A DNA stretch of 64,000 nucleotides, from assembly GCA_945928865.1 (NCBI GenBank), contig CAMENZ010000002.1:62001-126000 (forward strand), read 5' to 3'. The translations under genes and the position numbers were made by a program. This DNA is from an uncultured Clostridia bacterium (GTDB taxonomy: Bacteria; Bacillota; Clostridia; Peptostreptococcales; Anaerovoracaceae). Position 1 is the first letter of the stretch; each line of letters starts with the position of its first letter. A model generated the notes under the pieces. It was given only the letters and a program-made list of their open reading frames with translations, was not told the origin of the DNA and did not search any database. Shown one piece after another: positions 1-8,513 of the stretch.

Positions 1-1
1 T

Positions 2-223
2 TTTACTGTACCTGTGAATTTTTTCAAAGAAAAAAAACCTCATACATTTCATAACAAAATATATCAGGATACTAAAGATTTCCCCTATGAGCTTACCGGT
101 ATTTCTCCGGATTATAATTGGCGAATCGGAAGCCAAACCATATACATATATCACTATATGAATCACATTATCTGGGGTATTACAGCAGAAATTTCTAAAT
201 GGTTTGTGGAGGAGCTGTTATAA
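2..223 (+). CDS. CoA pyrophosphatase-like Nudix hydrolase, C-terminal fragment
   Basis: The reading frame is open to the left edge, so this is the last ~73 residues of a gene that begins outside the window; the GTG at 14 is probably internal. The segment has the pattern VPxxFF, then FPYEL, YNWRIGS and IIWGITAEI, which I recognise from the C-terminal part of Nudix hydrolases that cleave coenzyme A to phosphopantetheine and ADP. The catalytic Nudix box would lie upstream and is not visible, so activity cannot be judged. The gene converges with the CAP-domain gene on the other strand. Family assignment is from memory of conserved sequence; another Nudix subfamily is possible. Confidence 0.7.
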   Translation, partial: FTVPVNFFKEKKPHTFHNKIYQDTKDFPYELTGISPDYNWRIGSQTIYIYHYMNHIIWGITAEISKWFVEELL

Positions 224-234
224 AGCTCCCCCAC
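206..234 (+). terminator. Hairpin at the end of the Nudix gene
   Basis: Arms 206-216 and 224-234 pair over 11 positions with one mismatch and enclose the stop codon in the loop. No T-run follows on the plus strand, so it may act as an mRNA 3' stabiliser or weak terminator rather than a strong intrinsic terminator. Confidence 0.45.
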
Positions 235-257
235 AGAAATGAAAAAGAATATTTTCA

Positions 258-277
258 AGAGAATATTTAAATTCTCT
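258..277 (-). terminator. Weak hairpin at the 3' end of the CAP gene
   Basis: AGAGAAT (258-264) pairs with ATTCTCT (271-277) around a 6-nt loop that holds the stop codon of the minus-strand CAP gene. The RNA then runs into a loosely U-rich stretch. Together with the 206-234 hairpin it separates two convergent genes. Confidence 0.4.
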
Positions 278-1574
278 TATATTTGCTCCAATTTCCGTAA
301 ACCTTCTCACCATTTACAACCTTAAAGGCTCTAATCCTATAATAGTGCTTAATCCCAGCCTTGACTTTTAAAAGTTTTGTTGAAGGTTTTTCATTCATCA
401 CAGTGGCAACAACGATTTTTTTACTTTTGTATAAGCTTCTTGAAATTTCATATCCGTCAACTCCATCAAGCCTACTCCAGATAATACGAATCTTATTACT
501 ACTCAATCTACTAACTTTATTTATTTTCAAAGCCTCCATCAAGTTAATCAGATAGGCTTCATCATCACCCTTTTCACTTACCTGTTGTTCTTCATCAGGT
601 TTATCCTCACCTATATCTTTAACCTCAACCTTTATTTCTTTTTTTATTTCAAAAGGAAGATTTTCACATAATAAAACAGTTTCTCCTTTAGACTTACCAA
701 TAACCTTGCCATCTTCTATTATAGCCACTTCAGGGTTCGCCGAACTCCAATTTAGAGTCAAAGCCCCTTCTCTCATCTTACTATTAGGCGCAATTTTTGC
801 ATTGTTAAACTTAACTATAGCTTTCGGTAACTTAACCGGTTCCCCCTTTATAATTAAGCTCTCTTTGCTAAATTTAACACTCTGAACATTAATGTTTTCA
901 TCTAAAAAGTTTACTATTCTTTCATCATAGGCATTAAACGCTCCATCATCAACTTCGTTTGAGTTTCCTTTTGTTAAAACTTGAACCCAATATGTAATCC
1001 CATCCACCTTAACACTGGCTATACCAATAGAATCGAAGTTTGGATTAAGCATATTTCTTCTATGGCCTTGACCTGAATAAGGTCTGTTTTCCTCTCTCCA
1101 CAGATTGAAAGCATCACTACTTTTTGCTAGAAAATCCCCTGAACCCCAAGCAATATTTTCCCCTCCTGCGGTAGCTCCCTCTGGCAACATCTTAAATACT
1201 GTTCCACCACTGGGTCTATTATGATCCCAATATACAGCCGTTTCCATAGCTCTCTGCATAGCTATTTTTTCCAAACCATAATCATATTTTAAAGGATTTA
1301 ATCCCGAAACAGTTCTTTTCGTAGTATTGTCAGAGTTCCAACACCAAGTGTCCGAAGTTCTGAAATCGTTTAACTCATCCAACATATTCCGAGCTTCTTT
1401 TTGATTAAAAACTCCGCCTATGGTAAGCTCTTTATTAGAAAGCCCATATACTTTAGAAATACCCTCAACCATACCACAATCCACTTTTACAGGCAAGCTA
1501 CCCCATAAAAAAGGTAAACTCAATACTGCGGTAAGGGTTAAAACCAATATTTTAGTTATTTTGCTATTTTTCAT
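267..1574 (-). CDS. Secreted CAP-domain (SCP-like) protein with Ig-like and FN3-like C-terminal domains
   Basis: A 435-residue exported protein. The chosen start is the ATG at 1574, which has AAGGAGG 6-7 nt upstream and opens a typical signal peptide (MKNSKITKILVLTLTAVL). Longer upstream frames have no ribosome binding site. Residues about 45-215 form a CAP domain: the pattern LDELNDFR, then GGENIAWG, SGQGHRRNML and YWVQVLT is characteristic. Residues about 230-325 resemble a bacterial Ig-like (Big2) domain (WSSANPEVAII, GKVIGKSKGETVL). The last ~85 residues look like a fibronectin type III domain (IIWSRLDGVDGYEISRS, HYYRIRAF). No sortase signal or C-terminal membrane segment is present, so it is probably released or non-covalently bound. 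Its substrate is unknown. Confidence 0.85.
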   Translation of the reverse strand: MKNSKITKILVLTLTAVLSLPFLWGSLPVKVDCGMVEGISKVYGLSNKELTIGGVFNQKEARNMLDELNDFRTSDTWCWNSDNTTKRTVSGLNPLKYDYGLEKIAMQRAMETAVYWDHNRPSGGTVFKMLPEGATAGGENIAWGSGDFLAKSSDAFNLWREENRPYSGQGHRRNMLNPNFDSIGIASVKVDGITYWVQVLTKGNSNEVDDGAFNAYDERIVNFLDENINVQSVKFSKESLIIKGEPVKLPKAIVKFNNAKIAPNSKMREGALTLNWSSANPEVAIIEDGKVIGKSKGETVLLCENLPFEIKKEIKVEVKDIGEDKPDEEQQVSEKGDDEAYLINLMEALKINKVSRLSSNKIRIIWSRLDGVDGYEISRSLYKSKKIVVATVMNEKPSTKLLKVKAGIKHYYRIRAFKVVNGEKVYGNWSKYKRI

Positions 1575-1623
1575 ACTTTTCCTCCTTAAAAGGTTATATC
1601 GAACCGCCTTTATAATATGCAAA

Positions 1624-1647
1624 AAGGCGATGGAATCCCACCGCCTT
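1624..1647 (-). terminator. Intrinsic terminator downstream of the P-loop gene
   Basis: AAGGCGATGG (1624-1633) pairs with CCACCGCCTT (1638-1647) over 10 bp, one of them a wobble, around a 4-nt loop. On the minus strand the stem is followed by TTTTTGC. It lies just after the stop of the P-loop gene (1665) and before the CAP gene start. Confidence 0.8.
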
Positions 1648-1664
1648 TATATAGTCTCATTATA

Positions 1665-2087
1665 TTAATTTAAAATCTGACAGCCTTCAAAATCTACACC
1701 GATCATTTCCTCTTTTTCTGCACTTAAGGAAACTACGAAGTCCATACCATAATTTTTAGAAATGTCTTTTAATCTTTCTACGAATTCAGGTAAATCACCT
1801 AAAGTGAAATCTGCATGTTTTAAAATACTATCGATAAAAATAGTTTCAATGTCGTGATCAGAACTGATAATTCCATAAAGGAAACCGATATATTCATCAC
1901 AATTTGTAATGTGTTCAAAATCTTCCATACAAATTACTCTTATTCTATATTTAAGGTCATACATTAATCTCTGATTTTTATTTATAAAAATTATGCTTCC
2001 CTTGCTATTTTCAACGGCATTATTTGCGATATCTATCATTTGTTTAGTCTTACCGCTACCCTTGTGTCCTACTAATAATTTAACCAT
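1665..2087 (-). CDS. Small P-loop ATP-binding protein of unknown function
   Basis: A 140-residue soluble protein. It starts MVKLLVGHKGSGKTK; GHKGSGKT (about residues 7-14) is a Walker A motif, and a hydrophobic strand ending in Asp (TIFIDSILK, about 83-91) could be Walker B. The ATG at 2087 has AGGAGG 8 nt upstream; a GTG at 2096 overlaps that Shine-Dalgarno and is unlikely. I recall similar short ATP-binding proteins in many clostridia, but none with a function I can name. It is monocistronic: its own promoter lies at 2125-2153 and a terminator follows at 1624-1647. Confidence 0.8.
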   Translation of the reverse strand: MVKLLVGHKGSGKTKQMIDIANNAVENSKGSIIFINKNQRLMYDLKYRIRVICMEDFEHITNCDEYIGFLYGIISSDHDIETIFIDSILKHADFTLGDLPEFVERLKDISKNYGMDFVVSLSAEKEEMIGVDFEGCQILN

Positions 2088-2124
2088 AATGGCCACCTCC
2101 TACGATTCCTATCTATTGTAGTTT

Positions 2125-2153
2125 AGTATACAATATTTGAAACAGGTTTTCAA
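2125..2153 (-). promoter_or_regulatory. Sigma-A promoter of the P-loop gene
   Basis: On the minus strand TTGAAA (2153-2148) and TATACT (2130-2125) are separated by 17 nt. The -35 element is the left half of an inverted repeat, TTGAAA-N5-TTTCAA, which could be a regulator site. Confidence 0.6.
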
Positions 2154-2156
2154 CTG

Positions 2157-3203
2157 TTATTTCATATTTTGCATATTTTCTCCATTGAGTCTAAGTTGTC
2201 CACAGGCCCCATCTATATCATCACCCATCTCACGCCTTATGGTTACAGGAATTCCAAAGCTTTTTAACCCTTCTTGAAACCTTAATACAGCTTCTCTATT
2301 GGAAGTTTTCAGCCCCGTTTCCTTAACCTCATTTAAGGGTATCAAATTAACATGACAAAGCATACCTTTCAAAAGCTTTCCTAAAGCCCGGCTATGTTCT
2401 ATAGTATCATTTTCTCCCCTAACTAGAGTGTACTCAAAAGTTATTCTGCGGGAAGTATTAGCTGTGTATTTTTTACAAGCCTCTATTAATTCTCCTATAG
2501 GATACACCTTATTTATAGGCATAAGTTTACTCCTATTTTCATCATCTACCTGATGAAGAGAGATTGCCAGATTGACCTGTGGGAAATCCTTACTAAAATT
2601 TTCAATCATAGGCACCACACCACAAGTAGATACTGTAATATTTCGCATACCTATATTCAAACCGTCTTTAGAATTAACCAGCTTTAAAAACTTAGATAAA
2701 TTCTCATAATTATCGAAAGGTTCTCCCGTTCCCATAACTACTATATGACTTATTTTTTCGCCTGTATCCTTTTCCGTCATCAGAACCTGTCCTAACATTT
2801 CTGCAGGAGTCATATTTCGCCTTAAACCTCCAATAGTAGAGGCACAGAATTTACATCCCATTCTGCACCCTACCTGTGAAGATATACATATAGAATTACC
2901 GAATTTATATTTCATAAATACGCTTTCTATAACATTCCCATCTTCTAAGCGAAACAAATATTTTCTAGTTCCATCTATCTTAGACTCTTGGAACTTCACA
3001 ATTTGAGGAAGGTGAATATTAAAATTATTTCTAAGTTTTTCAATTAAGGTCTTAGGTAAATTTCTCATTTCACCAAAATCTCCAACACCCTTATGAAGCC
3101 ACATAAAAACCTGTTTTGCTCTGAATTTAGCCTCGCCCATAGAAATAAAAATCTCTTCTAATTGAGCAAGGTCTAAATCCAATAAATTTAATCCTTCGGA
3201 CAT
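2157..3203 (-). CDS. rlmN: Dual-specificity RNA methyltransferase RlmN
   Basis: 348 residues, the normal length for RlmN, a radical-SAM enzyme that methylates C2 of A2503 in 23S rRNA and of A37 in some tRNAs. The iron-sulfur motif is visible as CRMGCKFCAS (C-X3-C-X2-C, about residues 113-122). The GTGEPFDN segment and the second catalytic Cys near the C terminus (GACGQLR) are also present, so the protein-RNA crosslink chemistry should be possible. The RlmN and Cfr families share these motifs; length and housekeeping context favour RlmN. It starts 1 nt after the ileS stop and is likely translated from the same mRNA. Confidence 0.95.
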   Translation of the reverse strand: MSEGLNLLDLDLAQLEEIFISMGEAKFRAKQVFMWLHKGVGDFGEMRNLPKTLIEKLRNNFNIHLPQIVKFQESKIDGTRKYLFRLEDGNVIESVFMKYKFGNSICISSQVGCRMGCKFCASTIGGLRRNMTPAEMLGQVLMTEKDTGEKISHIVVMGTGEPFDNYENLSKFLKLVNSKDGLNIGMRNITVSTCGVVPMIENFSKDFPQVNLAISLHQVDDENRSKLMPINKVYPIGELIEACKKYTANTSRRITFEYTLVRGENDTIEHSRALGKLLKGMLCHVNLIPLNEVKETGLKTSNREAVLRFQEGLKSFGIPVTIRREMGDDIDGACGQLRLNGENMQNMK

Positions 3204-3204
3204 T

Positions 3205-6200
3205 TTATATTCTTTCTACATCGATACCTGTCTTATGACCATTCAAATCATAAGTTTCCATATCCTTTTCTACAAATAACATTTCTAAAGCTAAAGTTTC
3301 ACTCTTAATATATGTTTCATACTCACTTAAAGCAGCCTTAACTTCATCATCACCTGCAAGGAAAATTTTAATATTATCCATCATTTCAAAATTCTTAGCT
3401 TTTCTCATCTGCTGAACCTTAGAAATTAATTCTCTAGCTAAACCTTCTTTGATTAAATCTTCATTTAATGCAGTATCTAAAATAGTAAAGATATTATTTT
3501 CCATAGCTACAGCGAATCCCTCTTTTGCAGAAATTCTAATATCTAAGTAATCCTTTACCACATCAAAATCTTCTCCGCCTAAGTTAACTGTAACCTTACC
3601 CTTTTCCTCAATTTCACTGATGAACTCTTTTGGACTAACCTTAGCCATATAAGCTCCGAAATCCTTAACCTTAGCACCGAATACAGGCCCTGCAGCTCTG
3701 AAATTAGGCTTAAGTGAGAAATTCATATATCCGTCTAAATCCTTTTCAAATACTACCTTCTTAACATTGAGTTCTTCCTCAATTAAAGGTGTTAGATCGC
3801 TGATTTTGCTCTCATATTTACCGTCTACTAAAACCTCAGATAATGGCTGTCTTACTTTAATTTTTTCCTTTTCACGAGTACCTCTTCCTAAGGTTACTAG
3901 GGAACGAACTAAATCCATTCTTTCTTCAACGCCGTCATCAATTAAGCTATCATCCGCCTTAGGGAAATAAGCTACATGAACTGTTTCCTCACCTGTAAGA
4001 TTCATATACATTTCATCTGCTATAAATGGTGCAATCGGAGCGATTAACTTAGCTAAACCTACTAAAACTTCGTAAGTTGTTAAGTAAACACTCTTCTTAT
4101 CTAAAGTCAACTCTTCGCCATAGAATCTTCTTCTAGCTCTTCTGATATACCAATTAGATAAATCTTCTGCAACAAAATCAGTAATACCTCTAACTGTCTT
4201 CATGTGGTCATAATGATCCATATTATTAGTAACATCTTTAACTAACTTATTATACTTAGATAAAATCCATCTATCCAGCTCCGGTCTATCGGCATAAGCC
4301 ACATTGAAATCTCTTGGATCTATATTATCCTGATTTGCATATAAAATGAAGAAGTTATACACATTTCTTAAAGTTCCGAAGAACTTAGACACTACATCTA
4401 CTAAGCCTTCTTCATCAAATTTAGTCGGAGTCCATGCAGGAGAAACGCTTAATAAATACCATCTAGTAGCATCTGCGCCATACTTATCTAACATTTCAAA
4501 AGGAGAAACAGTGTTTCCCTTATGCTTAGACATTTTCTTTCCTTCCTTATCTAAGATAAGGTCGTTTACTAATACATTCTTATATGGAGCCTTACCCATG
4601 ATAAATGTTGAAATTGCCATCAATGAATAGAACCAACCTCTAGTCTGATCTATACCTTCACAGATAAAGTCAGCAGGGAATAATTCTTCAAAGTCTTCCT
4701 TATGTTCAAATGGATAATGCCACTGAGCAAACGGCATAGAACCTGAGTCAAACCAGCAGTCCATAACTTCTAAAATTCTATGCATCTTTTCTCCACACTT
4801 AGGGCATGTAATAGTTACATCATCTACATACGGTCTATGTAATTCGATAGTCTCATCTATATCTTCATTAGCTAAATTAACTAATTCTTCACGGGAACCT
4901 ACACAATGTAAGTGTCCACAATCACACTGCCAAATAGGAATAGGTGTACCCCAATATCTGGATCTGGAAATAGCCCAGTCTTTAACTTCTGCTAACCAGT
5001 TTCCAAATCTCTTTTCACCTACATAATCAGGATACCAATTTACTGTATTATTATTAGCTACGAGTTCGTCTTTTAATTTAGACATCTCTATATACCAAGA
5101 CTTCTTAGCATAGTAAACTAAAGGTGTATCACATCTCCAACAATGTGGATAGTTATGTTCCATTTTTTCCTTTTTATAAATCTTATTGCCTTCTGCTAAG
5201 TATTTGATGATTTCTACATCTAAACCATCTTCCATTACAAAACGTCCTGCCCAAGGAGTTTCAGTATAAAGACCTCTCTCATCTACCGGCTGAAGTACCG
5301 GCAAATCATATTTTCTACCACAGTTATAGTCATCTTCACCAAAAGCCGGAGCAGTATGAACAATTCCTGTACCATCTTCAGTAGATACATAATCCATGCA
5401 AGTCACAAAGAATGCTTTCTTATCCTCAGGAACGGAAACAAAAGGCATAAGCTGTTCGTATTCCATATATTCTAATGAAGTACCCTTCATTTCTTCTAAA
5501 ACTTCGTATTCTTCACTGCCTAAAACTTTATCTACCAGACCTTTAGCTAAATAGAATATATTTCCTTCATTATCTCCTGACTTCATAACCACTTTTACAT
5601 AGTCAATATTTCCACCAACTGTAAGAGCAGTATTTGAAGCTAGAGTCCAAGGAGTTGTAGTCCATGCTAAGAAATATTCATTATCCGCATCTTTTTTCTT
5701 AAATTTGCAGATTAAAGTATTTACCTTAACCATTTTGTAGCCCTGAGCTACTTCGTGCGAAGCTAATCCTGTTCCACATCTTGGACAATAAGGAATAATC
5801 TTATGACCTTCATAAATTAAGCCGGCATCAAAAAATTTCTTTATTATCCACCAACCACTTTCAATATAGTTATTATCTAAAGTTATATAAGGATTATCCA
5901 TATCAGCCATATATGCCATTCTGTCTGACATTTCTGTCCACATTTCTGTATATGTAAATACGGACTCACGGCACTTCTGGTTAAATTCCTTTATTCCATA
6001 AGCTTCTATATCTTGCTTTCCACTCATGCCTAACTGCTTTTCAACTTCGATTTCAACAGGTAAGCCGTGAGTATCCCAGCCACCCTTTCTCTTAACCTGA
6101 TATCCCTGCATAGTTTTATATCTATTAATGGAATCCTTAAGAGTTCTAGCCATAGCATGATGTATACCCGGCTTTCCATTTGCTGTAGGTGGTCCTTCAT

Positions 6201-6327
6201 AAAAGACGAAAGACTCACACCCTTCTCTCTCTGTTACGCACTTATGGAGTAAATCTACTTTTTTCCAATTTGCGACCTGCTCTTTTTGAACTTCTGCAAC
6301 AGGTTTTTCTGATAACTTGTTAAACAT
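3205..6327 (-). CDS. ileS: Isoleucyl-tRNA synthetase, long (type 2-like) form
   Basis: A 1040-residue class Ia synthetase. The HIGH-type motif is GIHHA, just after EGPPTANGKP near residue 45-60, and the second signature is KMSKHKG. The editing domain region lies between them, with TTTPWTL visible. Cysteine pairs CPRC and CDCG and CPKC in the insert regions suggest zinc sites. The end of the protein shows no C-terminal zinc-finger of the E. coli type. With the length of about 1040, this fits the type 2 (eukaryote-like) IleRS found in many clostridia, a class usually insensitive to mupirocin. That subtype call is inference. Expression is controlled by the T-box leader at 6384-6612. Confidence 0.97.
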   Translation of the reverse strand: MFNKLSEKPVAEVQKEQVANWKKVDLLHKCVTEREGCESFVFYEGPPTANGKPGIHHAMARTLKDSINRYKTMQGYQVKRKGGWDTHGLPVEIEVEKQLGMSGKQDIEAYGIKEFNQKCRESVFTYTEMWTEMSDRMAYMADMDNPYITLDNNYIESGWWIIKKFFDAGLIYEGHKIIPYCPRCGTGLASHEVAQGYKMVKVNTLICKFKKKDADNEYFLAWTTTPWTLASNTALTVGGNIDYVKVVMKSGDNEGNIFYLAKGLVDKVLGSEEYEVLEEMKGTSLEYMEYEQLMPFVSVPEDKKAFFVTCMDYVSTEDGTGIVHTAPAFGEDDYNCGRKYDLPVLQPVDERGLYTETPWAGRFVMEDGLDVEIIKYLAEGNKIYKKEKMEHNYPHCWRCDTPLVYYAKKSWYIEMSKLKDELVANNNTVNWYPDYVGEKRFGNWLAEVKDWAISRSRYWGTPIPIWQCDCGHLHCVGSREELVNLANEDIDETIELHRPYVDDVTITCPKCGEKMHRILEVMDCWFDSGSMPFAQWHYPFEHKEDFEELFPADFICEGIDQTRGWFYSLMAISTFIMGKAPYKNVLVNDLILDKEGKKMSKHKGNTVSPFEMLDKYGADATRWYLLSVSPAWTPTKFDEEGLVDVVSKFFGTLRNVYNFFILYANQDNIDPRDFNVAYADRPELDRWILSKYNKLVKDVTNNMDHYDHMKTVRGITDFVAEDLSNWYIRRARRRFYGEELTLDKKSVYLTTYEVLVGLAKLIAPIAPFIADEMYMNLTGEETVHVAYFPKADDSLIDDGVEERMDLVRSLVTLGRGTREKEKIKVRQPLSEVLVDGKYESKISDLTPLIEEELNVKKVVFEKDLDGYMNFSLKPNFRAAGPVFGAKVKDFGAYMAKVSPKEFISEIEEKGKVTVNLGGEDFDVVKDYLDIRISAKEGFAVAMENNIFTILDTALNEDLIKEGLARELISKVQQMRKAKNFEMMDNIKIFLAGDDEVKAALSEYETYIKSETLALEMLFVEKDMETYDLNGHKTGIDVERI

Positions 6328-6383
6328 AATTTTTTTCTCCTTAATATTTTTTGAATGTCTTTCCTTTCGTGAGTTAGGTCTAT

Positions 6384-6612
6384 AAAAAAACGCCCCTACT
6401 CCGAACTGGATTAGGGACGATTATACTTAACCGCGGTACCACCCTATTTGCGAACCAAAGGTTCGCCTCTCATGGCTTGGTCAGACTCCGGAGTGATATT
6501 CACTTAAGCATTACCACCACTCTCTCAGCCATTTTAAGGGGTTAAATTTCCCTTAAAAGGAGCGGCTCTCTGTAAGGACTTTATCCTAAGCTACTGGTTC
6601 CTTCACCGTCTG
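6384..6612 (-). promoter_or_regulatory. T-box riboswitch leader of ileS
   Basis: On the minus strand the conserved T-box core AGGGTGGTACCGCGG lies at 6445-6431. It is followed by a terminator stem (6419-6408 with 6402-6391) and seven T residues (6390-6384). Upstream, the S-turn-like AGTAG, the AGAGAG and GGTGG elements of stem I are visible. The sequence GAATATCAC at about 6500-6492 places ATC (6497-6495), an isoleucine codon, where the specifier should be. Uncharged tRNA-Ile should stabilise the antiterminator and allow ileS transcription. The promoter was not identified; it must lie between the rpoZ stop and about 6612, or the leader is reached by read-through. Confidence 0.93.
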
Positions 6613-6640
6613 TATATTTAATTATTTAAAAGATAAGATT

Positions 6641-6835
6641 TTACTCTTCTCTTCTATAAGTGATTAAATCCTCTGCGATTTCGTTAGCTGCAATAGATAC
6701 AGGTCTTTCGATATCTACATCGGTTAAAATTGGCTTGCCGTCAATAATATCTCTAGCACGCTTTGCGGCTAAAATAACAAGCGTATATCTGCTATCTGCC
6801 TTTTTTCTCATCTCATTTACTGATGGATATAACAT
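6641..6835 (-). CDS. rpoZ: RNA polymerase omega subunit
   Basis: 64 residues, typical of the short Firmicute omega. The family signature YTLVILAAKRAR (residues about 17-28) followed by IDGKP is clear. Omega helps assemble and stabilise the beta-prime subunit of RNA polymerase. The gene begins 1 nt after the gmk stop, with a GGAGG-like site inside the gmk 3' end, so it is translationally linked to gmk as in many Firmicutes. Confidence 0.92.
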   Translation of the reverse strand: MLYPSVNEMRKKADSRYTLVILAAKRARDIIDGKPILTDVDIERPVSIAANEIAEDLITYRREE

Positions 6836-6836
6836 A

Positions 6837-7457
6837 TTACTCTTCCTCCGAATACTTCTCTATTAATTCTTTAGCTGTCATAGTAACCTTAGAATGTTCA
6901 GCAACTAAAATTGCCTTAATTCTATTAACAGCCTCTTCTAACTCTCCATTAACTACACAATAATCATATTTTTCTATATAAGACAGTTCTTTTAAAGTAC
7001 TGCTTAAACGCATTTCAATGGCTTCTGCTGTTTCTGTGCCTCTACCTGTAAGCCTTTTTCTCAGCTCTGCCATAGATGGCGGTAGTATAAATATGAAAAC
7101 TCCGTCCGGATAATTTTCCTTAATTTGAAGAGCTCCTTGCATTTCAATTTCTAAAATAACATCTATACCCTTCTCCAGCTTTTCCATAACAGGAGCTTTA
7201 GGCGTTCCATAACGATTTTCATATATGCTGGCGTGTTCTAAAAATCCATCTTTCTCTACAATTTCCTCAAAATCCGCATGGCTCACAAAATAATAATGCA
7301 CGCCTTCTACTTCACCCTCACGAGGAGCCCTAGTAGTCATAGATATGGATAACTGTAAGTCTGAATCCTTTAAGAGTTCCTTACAGATAGTTCCTTTACC
7401 TGCCCCAGATGGTCCTGAAACCACATATAATTTGCCCTTATGTTTTCCTAAATTCAT
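6837..7457 (-). CDS. gmk: Guanylate kinase
   Basis: 206 residues; phosphorylates GMP (and dGMP) with ATP to GDP. The P-loop SGPSGAGKGT is at about residues 14-23. The GMP-binding region TTRAPREGEVEGVHYYF and the catalytic EIEMQGALQIK segment are visible. The start ATG is preceded only by a weak purine stretch (GACGGGG). The gene sits between yicC and rpoZ, the usual Firmicute order, but without the small remA gene that often separates yicC and gmk. Confidence 0.96.
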   Translation of the reverse strand: MNLGKHKGKLYVVSGPSGAGKGTICKELLKDSDLQLSISMTTRAPREGEVEGVHYYFVSHADFEEIVEKDGFLEHASIYENRYGTPKAPVMEKLEKGIDVILEIEMQGALQIKENYPDGVFIFILPPSMAELRKRLTGRGTETAEAIEMRLSSTLKELSYIEKYDYCVVNGELEEAVNRIKAILVAEHSKVTMTAKELIEKYSEEE

Positions 7458-7521
7458 TTATATGCCCCGTCTTTCTTATTTGAAAAAATATTTTACCATA
7501 AAACCAATGCTTTTTCAAGTA

Positions 7522-8406
7522 CTATTCTATATTCTGTACCTGTTCCCTTATTTTTTCAATTTCCGCCTTTATATCCAACATATAATTTGTAATAGAAATA
7601 TCATTAGCTTTAGAACCGATAGTATTAGCTTCTCTATTCATTTCTTGTACTAAGAAATCTAATTTCTTTCCTACGGTAGCTTCTTTGCCCGATAAAATAG
7701 TCTTAAGCTGCATTAGATGACTGTTTAATCTGGTAACCTCTTCATCAACTGCACATTTATCTGCAAAAATTGCCGCCTCTACTAAAATTCTATCCTCCGG
7801 AATATTTACATTATTTCCTAATAATTCTTTTATCCTGTCCTTTAATTTTTCAGCATACTCTGCTACTAATTTAGGATTTCTATTTTCAATATTGCTTAAA
7901 ATAGCCTTAATATTATCCCCTTTTCTTAATAAATCTTCTACTAATTTTTCTCCTTCCACAGCTCTCATATTTTCTAAGTTCTTAGCTGCTTCTGTAGTAG
8001 GTATTAAGATAGCTTCAATTATCTTTTCCTCATCTTCCACATCAGGAATAGATTTCATAACATCAGGAAGGCCTGCTAAAAGACCTAAACTAATTTCATT
8101 TTCTAATCCGAATTCACTCTTTAGCTGATTTAAATTATCCACATACTGCTTTGCAATAGGTAAATTCAGTTTAATGTTCATATCATTTTCAGTAATATTT
8201 TCTACCATAATAGAAACATCTACCTTACCTCTTTTTAAGGTCTCTTTAACCCTATTTTTAATCTTATCTTCAGCAAAGCTGTATCTTCTAGGCATTTTTA
8301 CAGTAATATCTGAGTATCTATGATTTACAGACTTAATTTCCACTATAATATTTCTTTCTCCGTCAGAATATTCACTTCTTCCGAAACCTGTCATACTTTT
8401 TATCAT
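7522..8406 (-). CDS. yicC: YicC/YloC family endoribonuclease
   Basis: 294 residues, full family length. The N terminus IKSMTGFGRSE and the segment EIKSVNHRYSDI are family hallmarks, as is the C-terminal DFLVQEMNREANTIGSKAND. YicC-family proteins have been described as endoribonucleases; the E. coli protein affects small RNA turnover. The physiological substrate here is unknown. It precedes gmk and rpoZ, probably in one operon, with a possible promoter at 8452-8480. Confidence 0.9.
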   Translation of the reverse strand: MIKSMTGFGRSEYSDGERNIIVEIKSVNHRYSDITVKMPRRYSFAEDKIKNRVKETLKRGKVDVSIMVENITENDMNIKLNLPIAKQYVDNLNQLKSEFGLENEISLGLLAGLPDVMKSIPDVEDEEKIIEAILIPTTEAAKNLENMRAVEGEKLVEDLLRKGDNIKAILSNIENRNPKLVAEYAEKLKDRIKELLGNNVNIPEDRILVEAAIFADKCAVDEEVTRLNSHLMQLKTILSGKEATVGKKLDFLVQEMNREANTIGSKANDISITNYMLDIKAEIEKIREQVQNIE

Positions 8407-8451
8407 ACCATTTGCCTGCCTTTCTCAATTTAAATGTATGAATACTAAAAC

Positions 8452-8480
8452 AGTGTACACGAAAACCACTATAAGTTCAA
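8452..8480 (-). promoter_or_regulatory. Possible promoter of yicC-gmk-rpoZ
   Basis: TTGAAC (8480-8475) and TACACT (8457-8452) are 17 nt apart on the minus strand, with the yicC start about 46 nt downstream. Each element matches consensus at four of six positions. Confidence 0.4.
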
Positions 8481-8497
8481 GGGTATTAAAAAATTTT

Positions 8498-8513
8498 GTA
8501 ATAAAATTATTAC
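8498..8513 (-). terminator. A+T-rich hairpin at the rqcH 3' end
   Basis: GTAATA pairs with TATTAC across a 4-nt loop, overlapping the rqcH stop codon. The minus strand then reads AAAATTTTTT. The stem is short and A+T-rich, so efficiency is uncertain. Confidence 0.45.

Noticed and set aside
4346-4630. Open frame on the plus strand inside ileS
   Set aside because: Antisense to a conserved synthetase and without a plausible start signal.
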